DNA of 5,899 bases from NCBI GenBank assembly GCA_902789835.1, contig CADAPN010000126.1, positions 1 to 5,899 on the forward strand, written 5' to 3'. This DNA comes from Oscillospiraceae bacterium (lineage in GTDB: Bacteria; Bacillota_A; Clostridia; Oscillospirales; Oscillospiraceae). Shown piece by piece: positions 4,532-5,899 of the stretch (its first letter is position 1; every line of letters begins with the position of its first letter). A model generated the notes under the pieces. It saw only the letters and a list, made by a program, of their open reading frames with translations, searched no databases and was not told where the DNA came from. Position numbers and translations under genes: made by a program.

Positions 4532-5599
4532 ATGAGGATGCTGAACATACAGGGCGGATACCGTAAATATAAAGAAATTTCGTTCCTCCGCGGATTTGCG
4601 ATTACCACGGTGGTTCTAATGCATGTCATTCAGGTCTACTGGCATGAAGGGCAGATCCCCGACTGGCTGCGTGCGGCGTCCTCTCTGGGCGGAACGGGAG
4701 GGCATGTCTTCATCTTCTGCTCCGGCCTCGGACTGTATCTCAGCTATCTTCACAGACCGATGAAATTCGGGGAATTCATGAAGAAGCGTTTCCTGAAGAT
4801 CTATGTTCCGTATCTGATCTTCCTGGTGATCCACTTCTTCCTCCCGCACTGGGGCGTGGATGACAAAACCCAGCTGGAATACCTGCTGAGTCATGTCTTC
4901 CTTTATAAAATGTTCTTTGAGAAATACATTCTCTCCTTCGGGCTGCAGTTCTGGTTCATCTCGACGATTATCCAGCTCTATCTCCTGTTTCTTCCGCTTT
5001 GCAGGCTGAGAGAGAAGACCTCGATGCGCACGGTCCTCCTTGGCGGCTGCGCGGTGAGCGTGGTCTGGTGGATTGCGATGCATGCAAGCGGCCTGGAGAA
5101 CTTCCGGATCTGGGGAAGCTTCTGCTTCCAGTATCTCTGGGAATTCGTCCTCGGTATGGCCGTCGCGGATTATCTCATGAGTCATGATACCCTGCACCTG
5201 CCGGTATGGAGCCTCCTTGTGGCGGCGGTCTGCGGGCTTGGGCTTGCGGCCGTGATGATCAGGCTGGGCGGATACTGGCAGGCGTTCAATGACGTGCCGG
5301 CCCTGATCGGCTACACGGCGGCGGCGCTGCTGCTCTATACAGGCGGGAAGCATGTGATCCGCCCGGTGTTCCTCTGGGTTGACGGCTTCTCGTATGAGTG
5401 GTTCCTGGTCCATGTGGACGGCGTCAAGTTCGGATACTATTATATTGACAAGTGGATGCCCAATGAAACGCCGGAACTGGTCCGTGTCACCTTTGCCTTC
5501 TTCTTCAGCATTGCGGCGGCCTGGGTGCTTGTCCTTCTGGTCCGGGCAGTGAACCGGCTGATTTACCCGGACAGGGGACGGAAAAGGCTCTCAAGCTGA
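4532..5599 (+). CDS. Acyltransferase 3 family membrane protein
   Basis: The 355-residue, very hydrophobic protein has about ten predicted membrane segments and fits the acyltransferase 3 (OafA/YrhL-like) family, which O-acylates cell-surface sugars or other envelope molecules. The N-terminal motif has Arg20 in FLRGFAIT and His31 in LMHVI, the usual catalytic region. Next are GGHVFIFCSGLGLYL at 56-70, a basic KKRFLKIYVPYL at 84-95, FWFIS at 140-144 and SYEWFLVHV at 287-295 near the end. The length is normal for the single-domain form; no SGNH or other fused domain is present. The start is either ATG 4532 or ATG 4538. GGGAG (4527-4531) abuts the first but is 6 nt from the second, so the second may be preferred. 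No convincing promoter lies between the tRNA terminator and the start. The acyl group and acceptor cannot be told from sequence. Confidence 0.88.
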   Translation: MRMLNIQGGYRKYKEISFLRGFAITTVVLMHVIQVYWHEGQIPDWLRAASSLGGTGGHVFIFCSGLGLYLSYLHRPMKFGEFMKKRFLKIYVPYLIFLVIHFFLPHWGVDDKTQLEYLLSHVFLYKMFFEKYILSFGLQFWFISTIIQLYLLFLPLCRLREKTSMRTVLLGGCAVSVVWWIAMHASGLENFRIWGSFCFQYLWEFVLGMAVADYLMSHDTLHLPVWSLLVAAVCGLGLAAVMIRLGGYWQAFNDVPALIGYTAAALLLYTGGKHVIRPVFLWVDGFSYEWFLVHVDGVKFGYYYIDKWMPNETPELVRVTFAFFFSIAAAWVLVLLVRAVNRLIYPDRGRKRLSS

Positions 5600-5625
5600 C
5601 ACAAAGCAACGTATACAAATTGCAC

Positions 5626-5679
5626 AAAAAGTCAAGCGAAATTTCTACGTTTTGCACGAAATTTTTGCTTGACTTTTTT
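5626..5679 (+). terminator. Inverted repeat, probable terminator of the acyltransferase gene
   Basis: AAAAAGTCAAGC (5626-5637) pairs perfectly with GCTTGACTTTTT (5667-5678). Inside it AAATTT (5639-5644) pairs with AAATTT (5659-5664) past a small mismatch, leaving a 14-base loop. The A-run before and six T after the GTCAAGC/GCTTGAC core give a bidirectional terminator shape 27 nt after the acyltransferase stop. Its right arm contains the -35 box of the next promoter. Confidence 0.7.
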
Positions 5680-5697
5680 CTGTGCTGCTGGTATATT
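5669..5697 (+). promoter_or_regulatory. Strong sigma-A promoter of the leader RNA
   Basis: A -35 box TTGACT (5669-5674), a 17-nt spacer and a -10 box TATATT (5692-5697, five of six consensus bases) predict a start near 5704. TTGCAC occurs upstream twice, at 5620-5625 and 5652-5657, 32 bp apart (about three helical turns), which could be an operator pair. The -35 box lies in the right arm of the preceding terminator. Confidence 0.87.
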
Positions 5698-5703
5698 AAT
5701 TGA

Positions 5704-5899
5704 GCGTGTGCGAAGAGCATACGTATGCGTTGAAGCGGGAGATTGCTCACAAGGTGAGGTAACTTCCGTGGAGTATGTCCGGTACCGGTTCGCCGGTACG
5801 CAATCGGGCGGCTGAAGCCTTTCGTTCCACGCGTATATCGCGCGGGCGGGGAGCAGACCGGCTGGAATGCCGGTTTGTTTTTCGGACACGGTCTGATAC
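5704..5899 (+). promoter_or_regulatory. Structured leader RNA, probably of the S10 (rpsJ) ribosomal operon
   Basis: No gene fits this 196-nt stretch, but it folds richly. CGGGAG (5736-5741) pairs with CTTCCG (5763-5768), and CTCAC/GTGAG (5746-5750 with 5754-5758) stacks on it across an ATTG/GTAA internal loop. TGGAG (5769-5773) pairs with 5825-5829, closing a multibranch loop. That loop holds GTACCGG-TTCG-CCGGTAC (5782-5799), GTCC/GGGC (5777-5780 with 5806-5809) and GGC-TGAA-GCC (5810-5819). A U-tailed hairpin follows. The arrangement and short conserved-looking blocks resemble, from memory, the leader before rpsJ in Lachnospiraceae. That identity is recall, not a comparison. The regulated gene lies outside the window. 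In E. coli the S10 leader is controlled by ribosomal protein L4; whether that holds here is unknown. Confidence 0.55.
5855..5882 (+). terminator. Attenuator hairpin in the leader, with competing pairing
   Basis: AGACCGGC (5855-5862) pairs with GCCGGTTT (5869-5876) around a six-base loop, and the T-rich tail TTTGTTTTT (5874-5882) follows, which is an intrinsic terminator. CAGACCG (5854-5860) is also perfectly complementary to CGGTCTG (5889-5895), so the left arm can form either the terminator or an alternative stem. This is the layout of a transcription attenuator ahead of the downstream operon. Confidence 0.65.

Noticed and set aside
4132..4629. Minus-strand frames across the tRNA-Thr/Tyr genes (including 4218-4430)
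   Set aside because: Their peptides come from translating tRNA genes antisense, a well-known source of false proteins. The tRNAs are certain.
4616..5413. 265-codon minus-strand frame
   Set aside because: It is antisense to the acyltransferase, whose membrane segments and motifs are clear. The composition is His/Glu/Arg-rich as expected for the complement of hydrophobic codons.
5632..5889. Minus-strand small proteins in the final region
   Set aside because: They run antisense to the promoter and structured leader and have no start signals or protein-like composition.

Overview
The window looks like chromosomal DNA of a fairly GC-rich low-GC-lineage Gram-positive, most likely a Lachnospiraceae-type gut Clostridium. 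The basis is strong AGGAG-type ribosome binding sites, textbook sigma-A promoters with 17-bp spacers, all four tRNA genes encoding their CCA ends, U-tailed hairpin terminators, and a gene set (RadC, YczE-type membrane protein, DUF362 protein, secreted CHAP protein with His/Cys repeats, acyltransferase 3) common in that group. This assignment is inference; no taxonomic marker gene is complete here.

Layout. Bases 1-1426 hold two same-strand genes 25 nt apart: radC (JAMM metalloprotein, whose true start may lie left of the window) and a YczE/YitT-like membrane protein with a visible internal duplication. Facing them on the minus strand is a tRNA operon, promoter 1725-1697, tRNA-Thr(CGT), a hairpin, tRNA-Leu(CAA) and a terminator ending at 1445. 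A non-coding gap (about 1730-2150) follows. It holds short direct repeats and a GC-rich inverted repeat next to a strong promoter that drives a DUF362 protein (2153-3058). Next comes a secreted CHAP-domain protein (3155-4180) whose mature N-terminus carries four HxHxxxC modules. A second tRNA operon, tRNA-Thr(TGT)-tRNA-Tyr(GTA), lies at 4193-4459 with its own promoter and terminator, followed by an acyltransferase-3 membrane enzyme (4532-5599).

The last 300 bases contain no gene. They hold an inverted repeat/terminator that contains the -35 box of a strong promoter, then about 200 nt of highly structured leader RNA. The leader ends in a U-tailed hairpin with a competing alternative pairing. 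From recall of clostridial genomes I think this is the leader of the S10 (rpsJ) ribosomal protein operon, whose first gene would begin just past the window.

The genes do not form one pathway. The window is a patchwork of short housekeeping units (DNA metabolism, two tRNA operons, a ribosomal leader) and cell-surface genes (CHAP protein, acyltransferase, YczE). The items most worth follow-up are the leader RNA with its attenuator, the promoter embedded in a terminator, and the HxHxxxC repeats of the CHAP protein. No clear new multi-gene system is visible.
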